This document shows, piece by piece, positions 1 to 7,421 of a DNA stretch of 64,000 bases. The stretch is taken from NCBI GenBank assembly GCA_039105265.1, contig JAPFFF010000002.1, positions 2,480,001 through 2,544,000 on the forward strand, given 5' to 3'. Positions within the stretch are counted from its first letter, which is position 1. The number at the start of each line of letters is the position of its first letter. The notes under the pieces are model-generated. The model saw only the letters and a list, made by a program, of their open reading frames with translations. It had not been told where the DNA came from and ran no database searches. The stretch comes from Tritrichomonas musculus. Lineage: Eukaryota > Parabasalia > Tritrichomonadida > Tritrichomonadidae. Both the position numbers and the translations under genes were made by a program.

Positions 1-10
1 TTTCAAGTTT

Positions 11-115
11 GAGCTCCAAGTATTGAAACATGACCTCGAAAATGAATGCTAGAAACCACACATGCAAAGCTTTTGACTGAGATCCTTGTATTCAAACATG
101 ACCCCAAAACTGAAG
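11..115. repeat. two diverged direct repeats at the left edge
   Basis: A stretch of about 37 bases at 11-47 recurs at 79-115 with about 29 identities, an offset of 68 bases. The shared core reads tattnaaacatgacc. More copies may lie left of the window. No gene is seen in 1-144. It could be part of an end repeat of element C, but no matching inverted copy was found near 50000-51790. Confidence 0.45.
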
Positions 116-144
116 GAGAGTATCTCAACATTATCTCCCCTGCT

Positions 145-489
145 CTAGCCACATCCTAATACTACTATTACACCAGGTTTTTCTTTATTTTTCAGATAGT
201 TGGTTAAATCAATAAAGTAATTCGCTTTTGAATCAAGTATTTTAGCTAATTCATTTTTTTGTCTTTTACTTCCTTTAGGCTTTGCGTTATATTTTTCAAG
301 CATATCTTTTAAATTTGTTTTTACATCTTTGACATAGTTACGAGGATTCTTAAGATACTCAATAATATTACCAATAATTGTTGTTATTTGTGTTAACTTA
401 CTATTTTGGAACATGAATATGAGCATATCTTGATAGTCCCTTTTTTTTACTTCGTTTAGTATGAAATCTTCGTTTATGTTTGTTATCAT
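145..489 (-). CDS. small helical protein, unknown
   Basis: A 114-codon gene of unknown function, ATG at 487-489. The protein is lysine-rich and mostly helical in character, with a basic middle (residues 60-85) and a short hydrophobic C-terminus ending in a Val-Ile-Val-Val-Leu-Gly run. Its start codon lies only 14 bases from the start of the divergent fibre-like gene at 504, so both must share one tiny promoter region, which fits the packing seen in all elements here. No relative was recognised in elements A or B. It is assigned to element C by position and AT-rich composition only. Confidence 0.5.
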   Translation of the reverse strand: MITNINEDFILNEVKKRDYQDMLIFMFQNSKLTQITTIIGNIIEYLKNPRNYVKDVKTNLKDMLEKYNAKPKGSKRQKNELAKILDSKANYFIDLTNYLKNKEKPGVIVVLGCG

Positions 490-503
490 TTATTATTCCC
501 AAA

Positions 504-2612
504 ATGTTCACGATAGAACAAGCGGGTAATATAAAAAAAGTTAATACAATTGATGATTTGATAATAGAATATATTAAGAAATATTCCTGTACACATTTGT
601 GTCCGGGAACCAATGGTTCCTGCCAATGCAATAACGGAAATAATTTAGGGTCAAGCTTGAATACTGAGGAATTGAAAGAATTATTAAAACCTTATGCGAA
701 AACAACTGATTTATTCGATTATTTGAAAACAGAGGAATTCAATAAAGAACTATTAAAGTATGCTAGTAGTGAAGAAATTCAAAACGCTGTTAATACATTA
801 CGTGATTACGTTGTTAACAATTTTGCATTATCAACTGACATACCTGAAATACCTACAGATTTGGTTAATGAATCTGCTTTGACAACTGCTTTGGAACCAT
901 ACGCGAAGCTTACGAACTTAAGTGAGTACGCGAAGACTCAGGACTTGCCAGATATGACATTGTATGCAAAAAAAGAAGACATTCCTGAGATACCCACAGT
1001 TCTCAAAAATAATGAACTACAATTGAATCCGAATGAAGAACCAACAGAAGAAGTTCAACAGAAATTAATGAATGATGATAAACCACTATCAGCACAAGCA
1101 TCATATATATTATCATCCATGTCAGTAACTAAAGCAATGGATTTGATTAATCTTGATGAGTATGAAACGAAAACAGTTGCAGAAGGTAAGTATGCATTAA
1201 AATCTGATATTCCAGAAATAATTGATAAACAGATTACTTTCAATCAAGAATTAGAATTATATTATGATGGAGGTAATGATATTAATACTCTTTCGGTTCT
1301 TTATACAAATGCAAGTCAATATTTTGAAAAATGGAAAAAATATGGAATGTTATTTGATGGATATGATAAAACTGATGAAAATATTAAATATCAAGGAATA
1401 TTCACTATATCAAGTATTAATAATAATGATTATGTTTTAAATAATGGCCTTCAAAATATAACATTAACATTAGAAATGAGTACAAGTTGTGGAGTAGTTT
1501 ATGATTTTGATAACCAACATAGAATCAATATAATAAGTTGCTATATTGCAAATGAAGATTTTGATGAAACAAACTTAAACTGTATTGTTAATCTTGAATT
1601 TCTCCAAGATAAATATGCTTTGACAACAGAGTTGGCCCTTGCTATTGAGCAAGTGAAAAGTTCATTAAATGAATTATTAACAAACAATGTTTATTCTTCA
1701 GCTGATTTAATAAATGATTCACCAAAAACTACTGATTTCGATAGATTTTATTATAATGAATTCTATGGTATATTCGAAAAAAATGAGAAACCAATAACTA
1801 ATCTAGCTTCATTAATATTATCTAGAGTTGTATTTAAATGTCAAATAACTAATTATTTAACTGAATCAGAATGTGATGCTAAATATGTATCAAAAAATGA
1901 TGATGATTCAATAACAATTAATAGTACCGAAAGTAATATTGCAAGTTTCTTTAGTTCTGTAAATGCAAATAGTAATACTTCAATTAGATTTGGATATAAT
2001 GATGTATATAATACTGATTTTGAATATAAATCTGCAAAATATGATAATTCAGGTGAATTGGATATATATGTTGATGGTTATAAATTTCAATCTTTTCAAA
2101 TGTTTGGTACTGCAAGAAATACATTAATTGATTCTAATTTAAATGTTAACGGCAAAATAACATCAAATGGTTCAAATACGATTACTCATTACTCCCCAAT
2201 CGAGTCATCTGTAAATTCAATAAATGATTTCATTATTGGAGCTCCAGTATATATGACTGGTAAGGTTTATAAACATGTTGGTGATACTTGGATACCATCA
2301 ACTGTAGACGATACTACAGATTGTATTTGCAGTGTCAAAACTACTGGTTCATGGAAAGAATATGTTGGTATTTGTGTTAGAATTGATGAAAAAAATAATG
2401 CTATAACATTTGCTTCCCATGGTGATTATCTTTTGAAAGTTGATGATTCATCTTGTTATGGTATTGGGGATGAAGTATTTATTGATAATGAGGATAATAA
2501 ATTGAAAATACTTGCCGGCCAAACTGCAATTACATCAAAAATTAGAAGAATGACTGTTGGTATCATAACTGCAATAATAGATAATAAAACAATTGCATGC
2601 TTTAAGGCATAA
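504..2612 (+). CDS. fibre-like (spike) protein of element C
   Basis: A 702-residue protein built like a modular viral fibre. The first ATG in frame is at 504. Residues about 20-45 hold a Cys/Gly/Asn-rich patch (CTHLCPG...CQCNNG). Residues about 60-170 are short coiled-coil repeats with the recurring joint YAK-T-(D/E)L. Two later modules (about 237-390 and 470-565) are nearly the same as modules in the fibre of element B at 61258-61690 and 61770-62040. The last 150 residues form a domain shared with the fibre ends of A and B, recognisable by TTDCICSV and FASHGD. By analogy with phage and adenovirus fibres it should be an exposed host-binding trimer; this role is inferred. It looks whole. No enzyme motif is seen. 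Confidence 0.75.
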   Translation: MFTIEQAGNIKKVNTIDDLIIEYIKKYSCTHLCPGTNGSCQCNNGNNLGSSLNTEELKELLKPYAKTTDLFDYLKTEEFNKELLKYASSEEIQNAVNTLRDYVVNNFALSTDIPEIPTDLVNESALTTALEPYAKLTNLSEYAKTQDLPDMTLYAKKEDIPEIPTVLKNNELQLNPNEEPTEEVQQKLMNDDKPLSAQASYILSSMSVTKAMDLINLDEYETKTVAEGKYALKSDIPEIIDKQITFNQELELYYDGGNDINTLSVLYTNASQYFEKWKKYGMLFDGYDKTDENIKYQGIFTISSINNNDYVLNNGLQNITLTLEMSTSCGVVYDFDNQHRINIISCYIANEDFDETNLNCIVNLEFLQDKYALTTELALAIEQVKSSLNELLTNNVYSSADLINDSPKTTDFDRFYYNEFYGIFEKNEKPITNLASLILSRVVFKCQITNYLTESECDAKYVSKNDDDSITINSTESNIASFFSSVNANSNTSIRFGYNDVYNTDFEYKSAKYDNSGELDIYVDGYKFQSFQMFGTARNTLIDSNLNVNGKITSNGSNTITHYSPIESSVNSINDFIIGAPVYMTGKVYKHVGDTWIPSTVDDTTDCICSVKTTGSWKEYVGICVRIDEKNNAITFASHGDYLLKVDDSSCYGIGDEVFIDNEDNKLKILAGQTAITSKIRRMTVGIITAIIDNKTIACFKA
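1213..1660 (+). repeat. fibre module shared with element B
   Basis: This stretch of the fibre gene matches 61258-61690 of element B at roughly nine bases in ten, beginning at gaaataattgataaa and covering the KWKKYGMLFDGYDKTDE region. Flanking sequence on the left is unrelated. It marks transfer of a coding module between two different elements. Confidence 0.8.
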
Positions 2613-2637
2613 ATAGTATAAAAAAATTTTTTTTAGC

Positions 2638-3036
2638 TTAATTGTTGGATGAGATTATTTGAATCAGCTTTCCCGTCATGTATAACGATAAATTGATATT
2701 TAATTGTTCACGTATTAGATTCTGAAGGAATTGAATTCGATTAGACCTTGGTTGGTTCATAATTGTTTCTTTATGGTCAGAAGCAAATTGGAGAACTTGG
2801 TCTCTCTGTTCATCATTTAAAAACTTCGATTTGTTTAATGGAAATGAGCGATTTGTTCTTCTTCGTATAGGATTTAATTCATTTGATTGTTCATTTGGTT
2901 GTTCGTTTGATGATTCAATTGGAGATTCAGTTGATGTTTCAACTGGTTGTTGCTCATTTGATTGGGTTTGCTTTATTTCAATTTCAGATTTTAAAGCAAG
3001 TAATTCAGAAATGATATGGTCGATGCGTTGTTGCAT
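2638..3036 (-). CDS. small Gln/Ser/Pro-rich protein, unknown
   Basis: A 132-residue protein read from the ATG at 3034-3036. The N-terminus (1-25) is a short amphipathic helix. Residues about 28-65 are a low-complexity linker rich in Gln, Glu, Ser and Pro with repeated SNEQ-type units. A basic patch follows (RRRTNR at about 68), and then a helical C-terminal half. The layout of helix, flexible linker and basic helical domain would suit a small adaptor or DNA-binding virion component, but no family was recognised. It converges on the fibre-like gene, ending 25 bases beyond it. Confidence 0.5.
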   Translation of the reverse strand: MQQRIDHIISELLALKSEIEIKQTQSNEQQPVETSTESPIESSNEQPNEQSNELNPIRRRTNRSFPLNKSKFLNDEQRDQVLQFASDHKETIMNQPRSNRIQFLQNLIREQLNINLSLYMTGKLIQIISSNN

Positions 3037-4125
3037 TTTTAAATAAGATAAAAAAAACAAATTCTTAATTTAAAATTTTATAACTTGTTCTCAGAATCAT
3101 CTTGGAGCCCTTATTCAAAAATTAAATCCCAAATTAACTTTGAAATAAATTTTAAAATGAGGGTTTAGCGCTTTATGACAGGCCTTGTTCTACAACAGAT
3201 TATGGAGGCTAATTAAAATTTAAACCCTGTGGATAATTTTTTCGTTAATTTTCAAAATGAGGTTTTGAGCTTGGTTCCTGGTATTGGGAGACCTATAAAA
3301 ATTATTCGACCACCAATACGCACATACATTTACTACTGAGGAATAAATATATGACATTTGCATAATTGTTTAATTTTAAAAATATAATTGAATTTTGAAT
3401 ATTTTTCTCCCGCTTTGAAATCGGCCATTTCTTCTTTATTAAAGTATTGATAATTTGACTAGTATAATTGATATTTATATGTAAAAAGTGAAAAGAACTT
3501 TTTTTCTGTATTGAGTTTCAAAAAAATCAATTAAATATCTGAATTTTTTCATATATACAGTCAATTATAAGTAATAAGATTGACAAGTTTTGTTATAATT
3601 GGCGTGTTCTTTTTAAACATTAGATAAAACTGTTTATTTTATTCTTCACTAAAATGATCATTTTGATATTTTTTGATTTTCAATTTTTTTTGAATATTTT
3701 GAATATGCAGTTAGTTTTATTTATAAATATATTTATCATTTATATTATTAAAAAAAGAAAATATAAAGAATTTTTAGTTTTAGTTTTTTGAATGCTTTTT
3801 ATAATAGTACAGAAAAAGTTTAATCCTTTTGAAAAATTACACCGATATAATGTAGATATATTTGATTATGCAAACAGATATTTTAATATCTTTTAATATA
3901 TTTTGATTTAATATTTTATTTATATAAGAAATTATTTAAAAAGGTGGACATAAAATTTTAATAATGATGAAATGTGAATAATAAATCATATATGATGATT
4001 TCATTTCTAAAATTGTTTAAAGATAGATGCTATTTTATTGAGATGAGTCTTTTATATACTACAATGTGAATTTTTTATCTACAACAATATATCAAATGGC
4101 ACAATTTGAGTTTGTTGCTTGGCAT
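3037..4125. other. AT-rich intergenic stretch
   Basis: About 1.1 kb of very AT-rich DNA with no open frame of note on either strand. Runs of A and T dominate from 3400 to 4080. No RNA gene, inverted repeat end or mobile element was recognised. It may carry regulatory or replication sequence together with the adjoining tandem repeat. Confidence 0.6.
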
Positions 4126-4588
4126 AGCTCTCGCGGAATTGCGGATCTTTCCGTGGGAATGCTTTAATGCGTGTGACATGAGCTGGATTCTTTTCTACTG
4201 AGCTTTGAGATATCGCCATTTGCTGCAGTGGAAAAAAAGTGAGCAAAGCTCTCGCGGAATTGCGGATCTTTCCGTGGGAATGCTTTAATGCGTGTGACAT
4301 GAGCTGGATTCTTTTCTACTGAGCTTTGAGATATCGCCATTTGCTGCAGTGGAAAAAAAGTGAGCAAAGCTCTCGCGGAATTGCGGATCTTTCCGTGGGA
4401 ATGCTTTAATGCGTGTGACATGAGCTGGATTCTTTTCTACTGAGCTTTGAGATATCGCCATTTGCTGCAGTGGAAAAAAAGTGAGCAAAGCTCTCGCGGA
4501 ATTGCGGATCTTTCCGTGGGAATGCTTTAATGCGTGTGACATGAGCCGGATTCTTTTCTACTGAGCTTTGAGATATCGCCATTTGCTG
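4126..4588. repeat. 121-bp tandem repeat, 3.8 copies
   Basis: Units start at 4126, 4247, 4368 and 4489, each 121 bases, with the last cut to about 100. Copies are almost identical, which suggests recent expansion or active homogenisation. Each unit begins agctctcgcggaattgcgg and ends in a run of A before gtgagc. Its GC content is far above that of its surroundings. The array stops 32 bases before the start codon of the superfamily 3 helicase gene. An origin-like (iteron) role is possible but inferred. Since 121 is not a multiple of three, long coding repeats are excluded. Confidence 0.9.
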
Positions 4589-4620
4589 ATGATTTTGACA
4601 TCAAAAATGATTTAATTCAA

Positions 4621-6345
4621 ATGTCTGCAGATGAATTACCTGAATTAATGAATGAATTTGAGCCAACATTTGAAAACTTTGAGAAGATAATGGTCAATGT
4701 GTTTCATTCACCTTTTGATAAAGAATATATAACTTACATGGTCAAATGGTGGTATTATCAAAATAATGACCATCATAATTTAAATACAATCGACCTTTAT
4801 TCAGAACAATATTATGAAAAAGTTGAATCAAATAAATGGTTCTTCTCAATATTAAAACATTTAGATTACGACACCAGGAAAAAATATCTTGAAAAATATT
4901 CAATAAATATAATTGATGAAGATGCAAAAGTTGATTTGACTGACACTTTTACATTATATGATATCCGTCATAAAAATTATTCAAAGAAAGATGGTATTAG
5001 AGTAGGTGAATTCTTGTCAGATTTAAAAAAGGTTTTAGTTGTTGTTGATACAGCAAAAACATTATATTTTGTTAAAGATTTAAAAGATGATGATAATTCT
5101 ATGATTTTTGCTCCACTTGATGACTATTCATTTGAAGTCAAATTGAAATCAATTAATTTAGGCTATTATATGGATAAAAAGAAAAAGAAAACAATTAATG
5201 CTTTCCAAGTTTATTCAGCAGGGAAAAATAAAAATATTTTCATGAAAAGACAAATCAAGTTTTTCACAGAACATCCTGACTTTTTCAGTGTATTTCATGG
5301 ATATCGTTATCAGCCTCTTGAAAAAGTTGACATGCCATTGATACAGCCATTTTTGAATCATATCAAAGAAATCATTTCTGATAATAATGAAGAATTAAAT
5401 GAATTCATCTTGAATTGGATATCATACATTATTCAAAATCCAAGTGGCAAAACAGAATCAGCTATCGTATTGACAGGAAAATACGGTTCAGGTAAAAATA
5501 CTTTCACCAATACCATCTGTGAATTACTCAAAGGATATTCAATTGATAACGTTAACAAAATCGATGAAATTGTTGGAAAAAATAATTCTTTGTTAGAGAA
5601 TAGAAAATTGATAATTTGCAATGAATTGTCATCAGCTGATTCAAATCAGTTTATTGATTTTGATACATTAAAATCGGTTATTACTGAAAAGTCAATAATA
5701 ATTTCAGAAAAATATCAACCATCAAGACCTGCTGAAAATGTTGTCAATTTAATTTTTCTATCAAACCATGACTGTCCAATTCGAATTCTAAAAGGAGATA
5801 GAAGATATGTTGTTTCTGAGACATCACCTGCAAAAATTGATGACCTTCAATATTTTCATATGCTTGACCAGACAATATCAAGTGAAGGTTTTTACCAGAA
5901 TTTATTCACCTTTTTTGTTCAACGAGATATATCAAATTGGAACAAAAGAATTTTGCCTAAAACTGTTGCAAGAGAAAGAGTGATTAATAATTCAAAAAGC
6001 TCTTATGAAATGTTCATTTCTGAATATCTTGAAGAATTCAAAAGAGGATATCCAAAAAAAGAAGCTTATCGAGTTTATAAAAATTTTGCAAAAGAAAATG
6101 GATTCATGGATTGCAAGATAACAACATTTTATACAAAAATTGAAGCTTTTTGTGAAGAAACAAGAATTCATGACTGGGGAAAATACGTCAGAGTGTTTCA
6201 GATTAAAAATGAATTCATTGAACAATTTGCAAAAGATAGAGATGAAATTGAAACAGAAGAGGATGAACTTTTACCTCAAGATCTTTTATTAACTCGAAGA
6301 GAACCAATGATAATAATTGAAGAAGAAGAGGAAGAAAAAGATTAA
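4621..6345 (+). CDS. superfamily 3 helicase (D5/primase-helicase type)
   Basis: A 574-residue replication helicase. Superfamily 3 enzymes are hexameric DNA helicases of small and large DNA viruses that melt origins and unwind forks. The protein shows a pre-helicase region with FFTEHPDFFSVFHGY (about 218-235), a Walker A loop GKYGSGKN (286-293), Walker B IICNE (331-335), motif C with LSNHD (380-384) and a following GDRRY arginine region. The C-terminal 130 residues are helical and could be a winged-helix type DNA-binding part. The tail is a run of Glu. No primase motif was recognised in the first 200 residues. The gene looks whole. Neither element A nor B has such a gene, so C seems to replicate by another route. 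The 121-bp repeats directly upstream are a natural candidate binding site. Confidence 0.85.
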   Translation: MSADELPELMNEFEPTFENFEKIMVNVFHSPFDKEYITYMVKWWYYQNNDHHNLNTIDLYSEQYYEKVESNKWFFSILKHLDYDTRKKYLEKYSINIIDEDAKVDLTDTFTLYDIRHKNYSKKDGIRVGEFLSDLKKVLVVVDTAKTLYFVKDLKDDDNSMIFAPLDDYSFEVKLKSINLGYYMDKKKKKTINAFQVYSAGKNKNIFMKRQIKFFTEHPDFFSVFHGYRYQPLEKVDMPLIQPFLNHIKEIISDNNEELNEFILNWISYIIQNPSGKTESAIVLTGKYGSGKNTFTNTICELLKGYSIDNVNKIDEIVGKNNSLLENRKLIICNELSSADSNQFIDFDTLKSVITEKSIIISEKYQPSRPAENVVNLIFLSNHDCPIRILKGDRRYVVSETSPAKIDDLQYFHMLDQTISSEGFYQNLFTFFVQRDISNWNKRILPKTVARERVINNSKSSYEMFISEYLEEFKRGYPKKEAYRVYKNFAKENGFMDCKITTFYTKIEAFCEETRIHDWGKYVRVFQIKNEFIEQFAKDRDEIETEEDELLPQDLLLTRREPMIIIEEEEEEKD

Positions 6346-6423
6346 ATAAAAAAAAATATTTTTAAAAAATTAATTGTTTATTTTGGTGAAATTTCAACTG
6401 ATTCAGGATTAACGATATAATTT

Positions 6424-6780
6424 CTAAACGTTATTTATTAATAAATATGTCCCCCATTCACTACCTTCACTTGTTATTCCAATTATTTTCCCAGGTAATC
6501 GTTTCCCTATTTCATTTCGAATTGGAGGAATTTTAGAAAAATCTTCTATCCAACTATCAAATATTATATATTTAAATGGATATTTTGATACTAATTTAAC
6601 ACTATGCTTTCGATTATCAAGACCAAAATTATCATCAACAACTTTATCGTCAATTTTGATATCTGTGAATTCTAATTGTAATTCTATTAATTTCTGAATC
6701 TCATGCCTCTGTAATTCTGTTGAAAATTGTAAATCATAACGAATTGGTAATATTTTCTTTTCGGCATAATTATCTTCCAT
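6424..6780 (-). CDS. small protein, unknown
   Basis: A 118-residue protein starting at the ATG at 6778-6780. It has mixed helix and strand character, with an aromatic strand around residues 70-80 (YPFKYIIFDSW) and a glycine-containing end (GITSEGSEWGTYLL). No signal peptide or membrane segment is seen. It converges on the helicase gene with a gap of 78 bases and diverges from the gene at 6859 with a gap of 78 bases. No relative was recognised elsewhere in the window. Confidence 0.5.
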   Translation of the reverse strand: MEDNYAEKKILPIRYDLQFSTELQRHEIQKLIELQLEFTDIKIDDKVVDDNFGLDNRKHSVKLVSKYPFKYIIFDSWIEDFSKIPPIRNEIGKRLPGKIIGITSEGSEWGTYLLINNV

Positions 6781-6858
6781 TTTTTCTCAAAAAAATAAAA
6801 TAAAATTTTTATTTTAATCTTAAGACCATGAATTAAAATTTTTTTCCACCACATAAAA

Positions 6859-7233
6859 ATGATTAAGAAGCGAAATGCAAATGCTGGAGTAAATGCAAAT
6901 GTTTCCTTAGAACCATCTGCAGCATCTCAATCAACTTCAAACTTAACGAATAATATCTTTATAAATAAGAGAGAAGATGGAAAAGAGGATATCGTTATCA
7001 CAAGGGATATCGAATTACAAAATATCCCTCCTGAAGACCCTAATGATTTAGATGTAAAATATAAGATTTTAGAGACATATGCAAAAATTTTATTAGATCA
7101 AGATAAAGCATTAATTTCAAATTTAATTTCTAAAAATTGTATTATTGTCCCCATTTTATCTTTACAAGAAATTATTAAAACAATCTTAGGAAATAAATGT
7201 TCAGTTGAAATTTATGTTGATGAAGACATTTAA
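6859..7233 (+). CDS. element C member of the 168-aa conserved family
   Basis: This 124-codon frame is a distant relative of the proteins at 22069-22575 (A) and 62449-63024 (B). All three have a disordered Ser/Thr/Asn-rich N-terminus, then a helical segment ending in a conserved strand of the type (V/I)E-(L/I)-V-(N/D)EDI. In all three elements the gene lies beside the fibre gene and points towards it, so the pairing is conserved. Function is unknown. The locus in C looks broken (about one break). Confidence 0.55.
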   Translation: MIKKRNANAGVNANVSLEPSAASQSTSNLTNNIFINKREDGKEDIVITRDIELQNIPPEDPNDLDVKYKILETYAKILLDQDKALISNLISKNCIIVPILSLQEIIKTILGNKCSVEIYVDEDI

Positions 7234-7421
7234 TGTTGCGCTACAAAAGCTTCACCAATTCGAAAAATTGAAGCCATTAAAATTGTAAATGAAGATGGAG
7301 AAATTGTAACTGACTTTAAACAGGTTTACAATAAAGAATACAATGATTTGGTTCACGTTTATCATTTATGTCTAAAATATGTCGTAGTTTAAAAAAAAAA
7401 AAACAGAGATAATATTTTTTT

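Noticed and set aside
4079-4542. Overlapping short open frames in the 121-bp array
   Set aside because: The unit is not a multiple of three, so the same peptide appears in different frames. These are products of the repeat.
4126-4588. CRISPR array
   Set aside because: Units are contiguous and near identical with no variable spacers, and the gene content is eukaryotic Maverick.
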